In this document: piece by piece, positions 41,983 to 50,664 of the stretch
How positions within the stretch are numbered: the stretch's first letter is position 1
Layout: each line of letters opens with the position of its first letter
DNA from: Arthrobacter sp. CDRTa11
GTDB taxonomy: Bacteria > Actinomycetota > Actinomycetes > Actinomycetales > Micrococcaceae
Length of the DNA stretch: 64,000 nucleotides
Assembly (NCBI RefSeq): GCF_026427775.1
Contig: NZ_CP044532.1
Coordinates: forward strand, 1,612,001-1,676,000
Direction of reading: 5' to 3'
Translations under genes and position numbers: made by a program
The notes under the pieces: model-generated
Databases searched by the model: none
What the model was told of the DNA's origin: nothing
The model's input: only the letters and a program-made list of their open reading frames with translations

Positions 41983-43164
41983 GTGACTGTTGTAGCAACG
42001 CCTCCTGCCCCCAAGCTGGAACTCCCGCCCCTGAAACTGGGTCCCATCACGGTGGATACCCCCGTGATCCTTGCCCCGATGGCCGGCATCACCAACTCCG
42101 CGTTCCGCAGGCTGTGCCGCGAGTACGGCGGCGGCCTGTATGTGGCGGAGATGGTCACCTCGCGCGCCCTGGTGGAGCGCACCCCGGAATCCCTGCGGAT
42201 CATTTCGCACGACGACGACGAAAAGGTCCGGTCCGTCCAGCTGTACGGCGTGGACCCGGTCACCGTGGGCCAGGCGGTGCGGATGCTGGTCGAGGAAGAC
42301 CGTGCGGACCACATCGACCTGAACTTCGGTTGCCCCGTGCCCAAGGTCACGCGGCGCGGCGGAGGCTCGGCACTGCCGTGGAAGATCGACCTTTTCACCT
42401 CCATCGTCCAGACCGCTGTCAGGGAGGCGTCGAAGGGCGGCGTGCCGCTGACCATCAAGATGCGCAAGGGCATTGACGAGGATCACCTGACGTACCTCGA
42501 CGCCGGCCGGATCGCCCGTGATTCAGGAGTGGCCGCCGTCGCGCTCCACGGCCGCACTGCTGCACAGTTCTATTCTGGCCAGGCCGACTGGGATGCCATC
42601 GCCCGGCTGCGGGAAGCGCTGCCGGACATCCCCGTCCTGGGTAACGGAGATATCTGGTCGGCCGAGGATGCTGTCCGGATGGTTCGTGAAACCGGCGTCG
42701 ACGGCGTGGTGGTAGGCCGCGGCTGCCAGGGCCGTCCGTGGCTGTTCGGGGACTTGATGGCCGCTTTCGAGGGCAGCGACGAACGCCACAAGCCGGCACT
42801 GCGCCAGGTGGCGGACGGCGTGTACCGGCACGCCCAGCTCATGATCGAAACCTTCGCCGGCGACGAAGGCAAGGCGCTCCGCGAGATCCGCAAGCACATG
42901 GCCTGGTACTTCAAGGGCTACGTGGTAGGCAGCGAACTGCGCACCCGGCTTGCCATGGTGGCCACCCTCGAGGGCCTCAAGGATACCCTGGACGAACTGG
43001 ACCTGGAGTCGCCCTACCCTGGCGTTGACGCCGAAGGCCCCCGCGGCCGCGCGGGCTCACCCAAGAAGCCGGCGCTGCCCAAGGACTGGCTTGACTCACG
43101 GGCCCTCAACGAGGCCCAGTCCCAGGACATCTCCGCCGCGGAACTGGACGTCTCCGGTGGCTGA
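41983..43164 (+). CDS. dusB: tRNA-dihydrouridine synthase
   Basis: A 393-residue FMN enzyme reducing uridines in tRNA. Visible: VILAPMAGITNSAFRRLCR at the TIM-barrel start, DLNFGCPVPKV with the catalytic Cys, KMRKG, the VALHGRTAAQFYSG strand and NGDIWSAEDA. The length and motifs fit the bacterial DusB type. The GTG at 41983 is the first plausible start. The stop overlaps the dgt start by eight bases, so dusB-dgt(-dnaG) form an operon or near-operon. Confidence 0.92.
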   Translation: MTVVATPPAPKLELPPLKLGPITVDTPVILAPMAGITNSAFRRLCREYGGGLYVAEMVTSRALVERTPESLRIISHDDDEKVRSVQLYGVDPVTVGQAVRMLVEEDRADHIDLNFGCPVPKVTRRGGGSALPWKIDLFTSIVQTAVREASKGGVPLTIKMRKGIDEDHLTYLDAGRIARDSGVAAVALHGRTAAQFYSGQADWDAIARLREALPDIPVLGNGDIWSAEDAVRMVRETGVDGVVVGRGCQGRPWLFGDLMAAFEGSDERHKPALRQVADGVYRHAQLMIETFAGDEGKALREIRKHMAWYFKGYVVGSELRTRLAMVATLEGLKDTLDELDLESPYPGVDAEGPRGRAGSPKKPALPKDWLDSRALNEAQSQDISAAELDVSGG

Positions 43165-44446
43165 GACCAGGACCACAGCACCTGTCCTTCCCGGCTATGA
43201 AGTCCATGACTTCGCCCGCTGGGTGGAGGAACCTCCCAAGAACACCTACCGCTCGGACTTCGAGCGGGACCGCGCCCGGGTGCTGCACTCCTCGGCTCTG
43301 CGCCGCCTCGGTGCCAAGACGCAGGTGGTGGCACCTGACACCGATGACTTTGTCCGGACCCGGCTGACCCACAGCCTGGAGGTGGCGCAGGTGGGCCGCG
43401 AACTGGGCCGTGCCCTGGGCTGCGACCCTGACGTGGTTGACACCGCCTGCCTCAGCCATGACCTGGGGCATCCTCCCTTCGGGCACAACGGCGAGTCCGC
43501 CCTGAACGAGGTGGCCCACGGTATCGGCGGGTTCGAAGGGAACGCCCAGACGCTCCGGCTGCTGACGCGGCTGGAGCCCAAGGTCCTGGCCCCGGACGGC
43601 CGCCCAGCCGGGCTCAACCTCACTCGCGCCAGCCTTGACGCTGCAGCCAAATACCCCTGGTCGGCTTTGGATGCGCCCGTCATCCATGGGCAACGCACCA
43701 GCAAGTTCGGCGCCTACGAGGACGACCTCCCCATCTTCAACTGGATCAGGGAGGGAGCACCGGTGCGCCGGTCCTGCCTGGAGGCGCAGGTCATGGACCT
43801 CGCGGACGACATCTCCTATTCAGTGCACGACGTCGAGGATGCGATCGTTGCCGGGCACTTCCAGCTGCGCTGGATGGACAACCCGGACCACCGCGCCCGC
43901 GTGGTGGGCTATGCCAAACAGTGGTACCTCCCGCATAACGATCCCGCGGCCATCGACGCCGCCCTGGCCCGCCTTGAAGCCACCGACGTTTGGGTACGGG
44001 AGGCCGACGGCAGCCGCAAGTCCATGGCTGCCCTGAAGAACATGACCAGCCAGCTCATTGGCCGGTTCTGCCAGAGCGCCCTGGAGACCACCCGCGCCCT
44101 GTACGGACCGGAAAACCTCACCCGGTACAACGCCGAGCTGATGGTCCCGGACGAGACAGTCATGGAAATCGCGGTGATGAAGGGCCTGGCCACCACCTTT
44201 GTGATGACCACCGAACACCGCCAGCCCATTTACGAGCGCCAGCGCGAAGTGCTGCACGCGCTTGTCACGGCACTGAGCGCCACCGGGGACAGGCACCTGG
44301 AGCCGATGTTTGCCGCTGACTGGCGGGACGCAGCGGACGACGGCGCGCGGCTCAGGGTGGTTATTGACCAGGTGGCGTCGCTGACCGACGGTTCCGCTCT
44401 GGCCATGTACGAACGGCTGGTGGGCAGCCTGCCCTCGCTGTGGTGA
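43157..44446 (+). CDS. dgt: Deoxyguanosinetriphosphate triphosphohydrolase-like protein
   Basis: A 429-residue HD-domain enzyme that removes triphosphate from dNTPs and so limits the dNTP pool. The HD motif is SHDLGHPPFGHNGE (H101-D102), preceded by RVLHSSALRRLGAKTQV and THSLEVAQVGR (the first metal His), and followed by a D-x-x-x-D-I-x-Y segment (LADDISYSVHDVEDA). Starts at the GTG at 43157, inside the dusB end. dnaG follows 70 bases later, a common actinobacterial order. Confidence 0.92.
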   Translation: MAETRTTAPVLPGYEVHDFARWVEEPPKNTYRSDFERDRARVLHSSALRRLGAKTQVVAPDTDDFVRTRLTHSLEVAQVGRELGRALGCDPDVVDTACLSHDLGHPPFGHNGESALNEVAHGIGGFEGNAQTLRLLTRLEPKVLAPDGRPAGLNLTRASLDAAAKYPWSALDAPVIHGQRTSKFGAYEDDLPIFNWIREGAPVRRSCLEAQVMDLADDISYSVHDVEDAIVAGHFQLRWMDNPDHRARVVGYAKQWYLPHNDPAAIDAALARLEATDVWVREADGSRKSMAALKNMTSQLIGRFCQSALETTRALYGPENLTRYNAELMVPDETVMEIAVMKGLATTFVMTTEHRQPIYERQREVLHALVTALSATGDRHLEPMFAADWRDAADDGARLRVVIDQVASLTDGSALAMYERLVGSLPSLW

Positions 44447-44516
44447 GGAACGCCGGAAAGTGGCCATCGCCGTCGCACCTCCGCATGAGGCTGTACCCCC
44501 GCATTAGGATGGCTTT

Positions 44517-46442
44517 GTGGCTGGCCTGATCAAACGTGAAGATATCGACGAAGTACGCCAGCGCACGGACATCAAGGAAGTGGTTGACGGCTATGTCACG
44601 CTCAAGAGTGCCGGCCTGGGAACGTTCAAGGGACTGTGCCCCTTCCATGACGAGCGCTCGCCGTCGTTCACTGTCCGCCCGCAGGTAGGCAGGTACCACT
44701 GCTTTGGCTGCGGCGAGGACGGAGACGTCATCGCCTTTGTCCAGAAGCAGGACCACACCTCTTTCCAGGAAGCCGTGGAGAAGCTGGCCGCCCGCATCGG
44801 CTACGAGCTCCGCTACGAAGACGGCGGCACCGGCCCCAACCGGGAGGAAGTGGGCAAGCGGCAGCGGCTCCTGGACGCCCACAAGATTGCGGACGAGTTC
44901 TTCCGCGCCCAGCTGCTCACCCCCGGCGCCGCAGAGGGCCGCAGCTTCCTGCACGGCCGCGGCTTTGACCGGGCCGCGGCGGAACAGTTCGGCGTTGGCT
45001 ATGCACCCCAGGGCTGGGACGCGCTGCTCAAGCACCTCCGCGGCCGCGGCTTTACCGACCAGGAATTGAAGCTGACCGGGATGTTTTCCGAAGGAAACCG
45101 TGGCATCTATGACCGGTTCCGCGGCCGCCTGATCTGGCCCATCCGGGACATCGCCGGCGACACCATCGGATTCGGCGCCCGCAAGCTCTACGAGGATGAC
45201 CAGGGCCCCAAATACCTGAACACCCCGGAAACCACGCTCTACAAAAAGTCCCAGGTCCTCTACGGGATCGACCTCGCCAAGCGGAACATCGCCAAGGACC
45301 GCCAGCTGGTGGTGGTGGAGGGCTACACCGATGTCATGGCCTGCCATCTGGCGGGAATCCCGACGGCGGTGGCCACCTGCGGTACAGCGTTCGGCACCGA
45401 ACACATCAAGATCGCCCGCCGCCTGCTGTCCGACGACGGCACCGGCGGAGAAGTTATCTTCACCTTCGACGGCGATGCCGCCGGGCAGAAGGCGGCCCTG
45501 CGGGCCTTCGAAGAGGACCAGCGCTTCACCGCACAGACCTACGTGGCCGTGGAGCCCACCGGGGCCGACCCCTGCGACCTGCGCCAGAGCAAGGGCGACG
45601 AGGCAGTGCACGCGCTGGTTCAGTCGCGCCGGCCACTGTTCGAATTCGCCATCCGGACCACCCTCAAGCAGTTCAACCTCGACACCGTGGAAGGGCGGGT
45701 GCAGGGCCTGAAGGCCTCGGTGCCGGTAGTGGCAGCCATCAGGGATGCCTCCACGAGGACAGGCTATTGCCAGGCGTTGACTGGCTGGTTGGGAATGCCG
45801 GATCCCAACGAGGTGCTGCGGATGGTCAGTGCCGCCGTTAAGCGCGGCGACCACGCCGGCGCTGGCAGCCCTTCAGCCGCCAGTGCCCAGGCCCAGGGGA
45901 GGCCCACGCAGGCCGGGGGACCCGGCGTGGCTGCGGGACCGGCGTCGGGCGCTGTGCCGTCCTATCACCGTCCGGATCCACGGGATCCCGTTGCCTCCAT
46001 GGAGCGGCAGGCCCTTGAGGTGGCGCTGCAGGAGCCCGCGCACCTCGGCGGCGGCATCTGGGAGCGTTTCGCGGCCGTGAGGTTCGCCACACCGGCCTTC
46101 CAGGCAGTCCACGATGCCATGCGGGCAACAGGGCCCGGCCTCACGGAAGATCCCGTCCGCTGGGTGGAACAGATCATGCATGAAGTGCCCGAGCCGCTTC
46201 GAGGGCTCGTTTCGGAGCTTGCCGTAGTTCCGCTGCCGGCCAGCACCGCCGAGGCCGTCCAGAAATACTGCAAGGACATCCTGTCGCGGCTGTTCGAGCT
46301 GCAGATCACCCGGGTGAAGGCGGACAAGATGGGCCAGCTGCAGCGGCTCGATCCTGCCTCTGACCCGGAGGCATTCCAGCGCCTGAACCGGGAACTGATG
46401 ATGCTTGAGATGGAGCGCCGGGCGCTGCGCTCGGAGGCCTGA
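44517..46442 (+). CDS. dnaG: DNA primase DnaG
   Basis: A 641-residue primase making RNA primers for replication. The zinc site has C41, H44, C62 and C65 (GLCPFHDERSPSF and YHCFGCG). The TOPRIM motif EGYTD has Glu268, and FTFDGDAAGQKA provides the D-x-D. A Gly/Pro/Ala-rich linker (about 455-485) leads to the C-terminal helicase-interacting helical domain. The GTG at 44517 has TAGGAT exactly six bases before it, so it may be leaderless, although AGGA is also a possible weak RBS. Confidence 0.95.
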   Translation: MAGLIKREDIDEVRQRTDIKEVVDGYVTLKSAGLGTFKGLCPFHDERSPSFTVRPQVGRYHCFGCGEDGDVIAFVQKQDHTSFQEAVEKLAARIGYELRYEDGGTGPNREEVGKRQRLLDAHKIADEFFRAQLLTPGAAEGRSFLHGRGFDRAAAEQFGVGYAPQGWDALLKHLRGRGFTDQELKLTGMFSEGNRGIYDRFRGRLIWPIRDIAGDTIGFGARKLYEDDQGPKYLNTPETTLYKKSQVLYGIDLAKRNIAKDRQLVVVEGYTDVMACHLAGIPTAVATCGTAFGTEHIKIARRLLSDDGTGGEVIFTFDGDAAGQKAALRAFEEDQRFTAQTYVAVEPTGADPCDLRQSKGDEAVHALVQSRRPLFEFAIRTTLKQFNLDTVEGRVQGLKASVPVVAAIRDASTRTGYCQALTGWLGMPDPNEVLRMVSAAVKRGDHAGAGSPSAASAQAQGRPTQAGGPGVAAGPASGAVPSYHRPDPRDPVASMERQALEVALQEPAHLGGGIWERFAAVRFATPAFQAVHDAMRATGPGLTEDPVRWVEQIMHEVPEPLRGLVSELAVVPLPASTAEAVQKYCKDILSRLFELQITRVKADKMGQLQRLDPASDPEAFQRLNRELMMLEMERRALRSEA

Positions 46443-46565
46443 CGCTCCCTGCCACGAGGAACCCGCGGGGGATCCGGGATAGGAACCGGCACCAATTGCC
46501 GCTCCCGCTTTCACTTCCCGATTTCACTTCCCTGCGGGGGCTTGCTAGGCTAGTAGCCGCTTCAT

Positions 46566-46638
46566 TCCTCCTTAGCTCAATTGGCAGAGCATTCGACTGT
46601 TAATCGAAGGGTTGCTGGTTCAAGTCCAGCAGGAGGAG
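46566..46638 (+). tRNA. tRNA-Asn (GTT), copy 1
   Basis: 73 bases folding as a standard tRNA. The acceptor TCCTCCT pairs with AGGAGGA, the anticodon loop is CTGTTAA with anticodon GTT, and TTCAAGT forms the T-loop. The 3' CCA is not encoded. The sequence is identical to copy 2. A TAGGCT around 46546 is a plausible -10. Confidence 0.95.
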
Positions 46639-46643
46639 CGCAC

Positions 46644-46680
46644 AATCCCCGTTCCGGTCCGCCGGAACGGGGATTTTTTC
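46644..46680 (+). terminator. Terminator of tRNA-Asn copy 1
   Basis: A 14-bp stem, AATCCCCGTTCCGG (46644-46657) with its complement at 46662-46675, a TCCG loop and six Ts at 46674-46679. It ends transcription before copy 2, so each copy has its own unit. Confidence 0.92.
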
Positions 46681-46763
46681 ATACCCGGGGAGGGTATTTT
46701 GCCTTCACGGATCCTCGATTTCCCTTACCCCCGAAACCTTTGCTAATGTCATACCTGCTTCCT

Positions 46764-46836
46764 TCCTCCTTAGCTCAATTGGCAGAGCATTCGACTGTTA
46801 ATCGAAGGGTTGCTGGTTCAAGTCCAGCAGGAGGAG
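46764..46836 (+). tRNA. tRNA-Asn (GTT), copy 2
   Basis: Identical in sequence to copy 1 and 198 bases downstream of it. A TAATGT near 46744 may serve as -10. Its own terminator follows. Two identical copies in separate transcription units raise tRNA-Asn dosage. Confidence 0.95.
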
Positions 46837-46844
46837 CAACACAA

Positions 46845-46884
46845 GAAAGATCCCCGTTCTCAGCTCTGAGGGCGGGGATCTTTC
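46845..46884 (+). terminator. Terminator of tRNA-Asn copy 2
   Basis: GAAAGATCCCCG and CGGGGATCTTTC pair across an inner CTCAG/CTGAG stem, ending in TTTCGTTGTT. It resembles the copy 1 terminator in layout but not in sequence. Confidence 0.85.
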
Positions 46885-46908
46885 GTTGTTGGGGATATGG
46901 ACGCGGAG

Positions 46909-47316
46909 TCACACAAAGTCCATCTCGACCTGCAGGAAACGCTCCGCCTCGGCTATGGCTGCCAGGAAAGCCTCCTGCTCGGTGGGGGACTTTCGCGGCT
47001 GGCGCGGATGCCATTCGTGATGAGCAGAATGGACCCGGACAAAACCGGAATCTGGGGGAGCGTAGAAGATGCCGAATCGCTGCACAGGCCACTCCGGTGA
47101 GGTCTCAGGCGCCACCAGGAGGGCGGCATTGAAGGCCGGGTTGTACCACTGGGCGATGGGCCGCCTACGGTCTTCGGTGAAGAGCCCGGCCGCGTAGAGC
47201 GCTGCGGACTGTTCTCCGGTTTGGGCGCACAAGCGTTCCCACCACAGAGGCAAAATGCCGGAGTCGCACCGTTGCCACGTGGCCGGGAGTGGCGGTTGGT
47301 CCTGCCAGCTGGGCAC
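46909..47316 (-). CDS. Conserved hypothetical protein
   Basis: A 135-residue soluble protein without a recognised family. It is rich in Trp, His and Pro (HSAHHEWHPRQPRKSPTEQ near 96-114) and ends in a helical FLAAIAEAERFLQVEMDFV. No signal peptide or membrane helix. The GTG at 47316 has no SD but TAAAAT lies exactly six bases upstream, a leaderless promoter layout, which supports it as a real gene. Confidence 0.65.
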   Translation of the reverse strand: MPSWQDQPPLPATWQRCDSGILPLWWERLCAQTGEQSAALYAAGLFTEDRRRPIAQWYNPAFNAALLVAPETSPEWPVQRFGIFYAPPDSGFVRVHSAHHEWHPRQPRKSPTEQEAFLAAIAEAERFLQVEMDFV

Positions 47317-47365
47317 GGTCCCATTTTATCCCGGGAACGGCCCCCGGGGGGAGGTCAGGGGGAGG

Positions 47366-47545
47366 TCAGGGCCGGTTCCACGGGCCCGGGTTGACGCGGT
47401 ACAGCAGGGCAGCGCCGGCCAGCATTCCCAGAATTATCCCGATGGCCGGGTTGCCCAGGGCCCGGCCGGCAAAATAGCCCGCGACGGCGCCCAGCACCGC
47501 TCCGAGGAAGAGTCCCCTTCGGTTCTGGTGCGGTCTGCGTTTCAT
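47366..47545 (-). CDS. Small glycine-zipper membrane protein (59 residues)
   Basis: A 59-residue open frame starting MKRRPHQNRRGLFLGAVLG. A basic N-terminus is followed by two hydrophobic, Gly-rich stretches (GAVLGAVAGYFAGRALGNP and a G-x-x-x-G-type IIGLGMLAGAA-like segment, order read from the sequence as IGIILGMLAGAALLY) and an Asn/Pro-rich end. AAGGTGG lies at the right distance before the ATG. The composition is that of a small inner-membrane glycine-zipper protein. Function unknown. Confidence 0.7.
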   Translation of the reverse strand: MKRRPHQNRRGLFLGAVLGAVAGYFAGRALGNPAIGIILGMLAGAALLYRVNPGPWNRP

Positions 47546-47609
47546 CGTTCCACCTTACTGGGGGCCAGATCAAATGGCTGGCGGCCTAAATAATGGCCGC
47601 CGGTCAATC

Positions 47610-47650
47610 AGTGGATGGCCTGACTAGCGGATGGCCTGACTAGTGAATGG
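47610..47650. repeat. 16-base tandem repeat at the efflux-pump stop
   Basis: AGTGGATGGCCTGACT (47610-47625) is followed by AGCGGATGGCCTGACT and a partial third copy. Read on the minus strand, each unit ends in a TAG like the stop of the Bcr/CflA gene, so the stop region itself appears to have been repeated. A 7-bp hairpin (GGCGGCC/GGCCGCC, 47580-47601) lies beside it. Confidence 0.6.
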
Positions 47651-48863
47651 AGGGAACGGTCCGGGGCCGGACCACCAGCCACAGCGCTGCGATCGAGAGC
47701 AGGATGCAGGCGGCCTGGACCGCGCCCATGGGGGTGGAACTTTCAATCCCCAGCCAGCCCACTACCGGCGAGATCAGCCCGGCCATCAGGAATGTTGCGG
47801 CCCCCAGCAGGGAGGCCGCGGTGCCGGCCTTGTCGCCGTGGCTTGCCAGTGCAAGCACCTGCACGCAGGGAAAAGTAAAGCCCGTCCCCAGGATGTAGAA
47901 CCACAGCGGCACCATCACGCCCCACAGCCCCAGTCCCATTTGATCGAAAATCACGATCAGCAGGGCCATCAGGAACATCCAGGCGGTGGAACAGGCGAGG
48001 ATCCATTGCGGCGGGATCCGCCTGATCAGCCTGGAACTTGTCTGCACGCCGGCCACAATGCCCAGCGAGTTGATGCCGAACAGGAGTCCGTACTGCTGTG
48101 GCGAGAAGCCGAAGATGTCCTGGAACAGGAACGGTGAGGCGGAGAGGTAGGTAAACAGGCCGGCAAAGTTCATGCCGCCAAGGAGCAGGAGGCCCACAAA
48201 GATCCGGTCGGTGAAAAGGACGCGGTAGCGTTGGCCGGCCGTCAGGCCGGACTGGCCGCGTTTTTCCGGCGGCAGGGTTTCGCGGACCAGGAAGAGGGCG
48301 GCGATGACCACCAGCGTGCCGTAGGCCGCCAGGAACACAAAAATCCCCGGCCAGGGCATCACCAGGAGGAGCTGCGAGCCAATGACCGGAGCCAGGATGG
48401 GTGCCAGTCCGTTGACAAGTGCCATCCGGGAGAACATCCGCACCATCGCGTACCCGGAGAACAAGTCGCGGACCATCGCCATGGCAACAACTCCGCCGCC
48501 GGCCGCGCCCACCCCCATCAGGACGCGGAAGAGTCCCAGGGAGGCGATGTCGGTGGAGATGGCTGCCCCCACTGAAGCGGCGATGTGCACCGCGGTGGCG
48601 AGGATCAGGGGAAACCGCCGGCCAAACTTGTCGCTGAACGGTCCTACCACCAGCTGGCCCAGGGCAAAGCCCACCGTGGTGCCCGCGAGGGTCAGCTGGA
48701 CCTCGGCCTCGGATACTCCCAGGCTGGCCTCGAGCGCCGGAAAAGCCGGAAGGTACAGATCGATAGTGAAGGGGCCCAAAGCGGTGAGTGCACCGAGCAA
48801 AAGGATGTACAGGAGTTTCCGGCGGCGGCTCAGCGAGTCGCCCGGGTTGGTGGGAATGGTCAC
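47640..48863 (-). CDS. MFS multidrug efflux transporter, Bcr/CflA family
   Basis: A 407-residue, 12-helix drug/H+ antiporter. Bcr/CflA markers are ALTALGPFTIDLYLPAFP in helix 1, QLVVGPFSDKFGRRFPL at the loop 2-3 (the MFS G-x-x-x-D-R-x-G-R-R type motif) and helix 5 motif-C-like LAPVIGSQLLL. The GTG at 48863 is preferred because AGGA precedes it at a good distance; an ATG at 48896 would add 11 residues without an RBS. The substrate could be chloramphenicol, bicyclomycin or sulfonamide-like drugs, which sequence cannot decide. Confidence 0.88.
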   Translation of the reverse strand: MTIPTNPGDSLSRRRKLLYILLLGALTALGPFTIDLYLPAFPALEASLGVSEAEVQLTLAGTTVGFALGQLVVGPFSDKFGRRFPLILATAVHIAASVGAAISTDIASLGLFRVLMGVGAAGGGVVAMAMVRDLFSGYAMVRMFSRMALVNGLAPILAPVIGSQLLLVMPWPGIFVFLAAYGTLVVIAALFLVRETLPPEKRGQSGLTAGQRYRVLFTDRIFVGLLLLGGMNFAGLFTYLSASPFLFQDIFGFSPQQYGLLFGINSLGIVAGVQTSSRLIRRIPPQWILACSTAWMFLMALLIVIFDQMGLGLWGVMVPLWFYILGTGFTFPCVQVLALASHGDKAGTAASLLGAATFLMAGLISPVVGWLGIESSTPMGAVQAACILLSIAALWLVVRPRTVPSIH

Positions 48864-49041
48864 GGAGATCCATCCTAGGCCCGAAACAACCAGCATTTAC
48901 AGCGTTGGAGGGCACGCCGCGGCAGATGACCGAAGTTCGGCCTGAACCTGAATGATAGTTTTGGGGGCGGGGGCGGTGCAGCTGCACTCTCCCGCAGCAC
49001 AGGGAAGCTGAATCGACCATGAAACCAGTTAGGCGGAACCG

Positions 49042-49896
49042 ATGAGCGGACGTCACAGCGGGCGGACCAGCCAGGGGCTGCGCCTCACCGCGCTGCCCAA
49101 AACGCTAAAACTCCTCGTCCGGCTGGCGCCCCGCCAGCTCAATGACGAGATCGCCCTCGCCAAGGTGGAGATCAAGCGCAAGGGCATTCAGCTCGGCGTT
49201 GCCGCGGCGTTTATGGGCGTTGCCCTTATTTTCGTCGCGTTCCTTGTGGTGGGTCTCATTGTTGCCGCCATCATGGGGCTGGCCACCATCATGCCCGCCT
49301 GGCTGGCCGCCCTGCTGGTCTGTGCTGCCTTCCTGCTGATTGCCGCGATCGGGGGCCTGATCGGCCTCCGAAAATTCAAGCAAGCCATGCCACTGGTGCC
49401 TGAGGAGACGCTTCGCGGAATCCGGCATGACATCGGCGTAGCCAAGGAAGGGTCAGACTTCAACGCCGCCATCCTTGATCCCGCCAGCCCCGAGGCTAAG
49501 GCCGCCAAGGCCGCCAAGGATGAAGCTGCAGCCAAGGCGAAGGCAGAGAAGAAAGCCAAGGCAGAGGCCCACGACAAGGAATACCCGCACGCTTCCGAAC
49601 CTGAACTGCACCGCCGCCTGCATCAGCGGCGCAACCACCTGGCCCAGGCCCGCGATGAGCTTGACAGTGAGCTCGACGTCAAGACCCAGGCCAGCTTCCT
49701 CTTGGCCGCAGCGCAGGACAAGCTGAGGGAGGGCCAGTCGTTGGTGGACCACGGCAAGGACTTCGCCGGCCAGAAGTTGGCCGCGCTGTCCGAAAAGACA
49801 GGCGGGGCCGCGCCCCGGTGGAAGCCGCTGGCAGCTTTTGCTGCGGCCGCCACAGTTTTCGCCGTGCTGCTCCGCAAGCTGCTTAGGGATCTGTAA
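49042..49896 (+). CDS. Holin superfamily III-like/DUF3618-like membrane protein
   Basis: A 284-residue protein. Residues about 20-115 match the phage-holin-III-type (PF07332-like) pattern of an amphipathic NDEIALAKVEIKRKG start and two membrane helices. A Lys/Ala-rich coiled-coil linker follows (about 150-185), then a DUF3618-like segment (ELHRRLHQRRNHLAQARDELD, about 190-215) and a last C-terminal membrane helix. The two-domain fusion is the interesting part. These are general actinobacterial envelope proteins, not evidence of a prophage. Confidence 0.72.
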   Translation: MSGRHSGRTSQGLRLTALPKTLKLLVRLAPRQLNDEIALAKVEIKRKGIQLGVAAAFMGVALIFVAFLVVGLIVAAIMGLATIMPAWLAALLVCAAFLLIAAIGGLIGLRKFKQAMPLVPEETLRGIRHDIGVAKEGSDFNAAILDPASPEAKAAKAAKDEAAAKAKAEKKAKAEAHDKEYPHASEPELHRRLHQRRNHLAQARDELDSELDVKTQASFLLAAAQDKLREGQSLVDHGKDFAGQKLAALSEKTGGAAPRWKPLAAFAAAATVFAVLLRKLLRDL

Positions 49897-50037
49897 GCGG
49901 GCCAGCTGAAGCGGGTACGCGGAACGGACGGGCACCTAGCCTTTCGGCCACGGACAAGAGAGACAGCCGGACACAACAGGCAAAGCAAAAAAGAAAAACG
50001 TACGCCCTGACAGGCAGCGGGAAGGAAGGGGGACGGG

Positions 50038-50664
50038 ATGAGGATTATTGGCGCTGGCTCCCGTCCGGGCCGCCCGCACGTTGACCACGACCGCGTGCTG
50101 ACCGTGCCCAACGTGCTCACCGTCCTGCGCTTTATGGGTGTGCCGATCTTCATTTGGCTGGTACTGGCCCGGCAGGAGTATGGCTTCGCGGTCCTGGTGC
50201 TGGCCATCATGGCCGGCACGGACTGGGTGGATGGGTACGTGGCCCGCCGTTTTGACCAGGCTTCCAAGCTCGGCCGCGTGATGGATCCGATCGCTGACAG
50301 GCTGGCACTGATTGCAGTTGCCATCACGCTGGTTATCGCCGGCATTGTCCACTGGCTTTACCTTGCCGCGCTGGTGGTACCGGATGCTGTTCTTCTTGTC
50401 CTGACCCTCTCCTACTTCCACGGCCACCCCGACCTGCCAGTGAGCCTGATCGGAAAGATCCGGACCGGCCTCCTGCTCCTGGGCACACCTCTTTTGGTCC
50501 TGTCCCGGCTGGATGTGCCGTTTGCCGATGCTCTTTTTGTTGCAGCCTGGATAGTGCTCGGCCTGGGCCTGACCGGTCACTGGATTGCCGCGTACAACTA
50601 TTTCTGGGCCATCCTGCGGAAGGGCAGAATGCAATCACATCATCACGACGGCGGCACCGCCTGA
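50038..50664 (+). CDS. CDP-alcohol phosphatidyltransferase family protein
   Basis: A 208-residue membrane enzyme transferring a phosphatidyl group from CDP-diacylglycerol to an alcohol. The full catalytic signature is present: D62, D65-G66, A69-R70, G79, D83, D87 (D-x2-D-G-x2-A-R-x8-G-x3-D-x3-D). Five to six hydrophobic helices. It may be a PgsA- or cardiolipin-synthase-type enzyme; the acceptor alcohol is not decided. The stop overlaps the next gene (TGATG). Confidence 0.9.
   Translation: MRIIGAGSRPGRPHVDHDRVLTVPNVLTVLRFMGVPIFIWLVLARQEYGFAVLVLAIMAGTDWVDGYVARRFDQASKLGRVMDPIADRLALIAVAITLVIAGIVHWLYLAALVVPDAVLLVLTLSYFHGHPDLPVSLIGKIRTGLLLLGTPLLVLSRLDVPFADALFVAAWIVLGLGLTGHWIAAYNYFWAILRKGRMQSHHHDGGTA

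Noticed and set aside
46569..47132. Protein-coding frame across the two tRNA-Asn genes (183 residues)
   Set aside because: Its repeated AEHSTVNRRVAGSSPAGG segments are translations of the duplicated tRNA sequence.
49042..49896. Prophage lysis cassette because of the holin-like domain
   Set aside because: No endolysin, tail or integrase genes nearby; such proteins are common in actinobacterial chromosomes.
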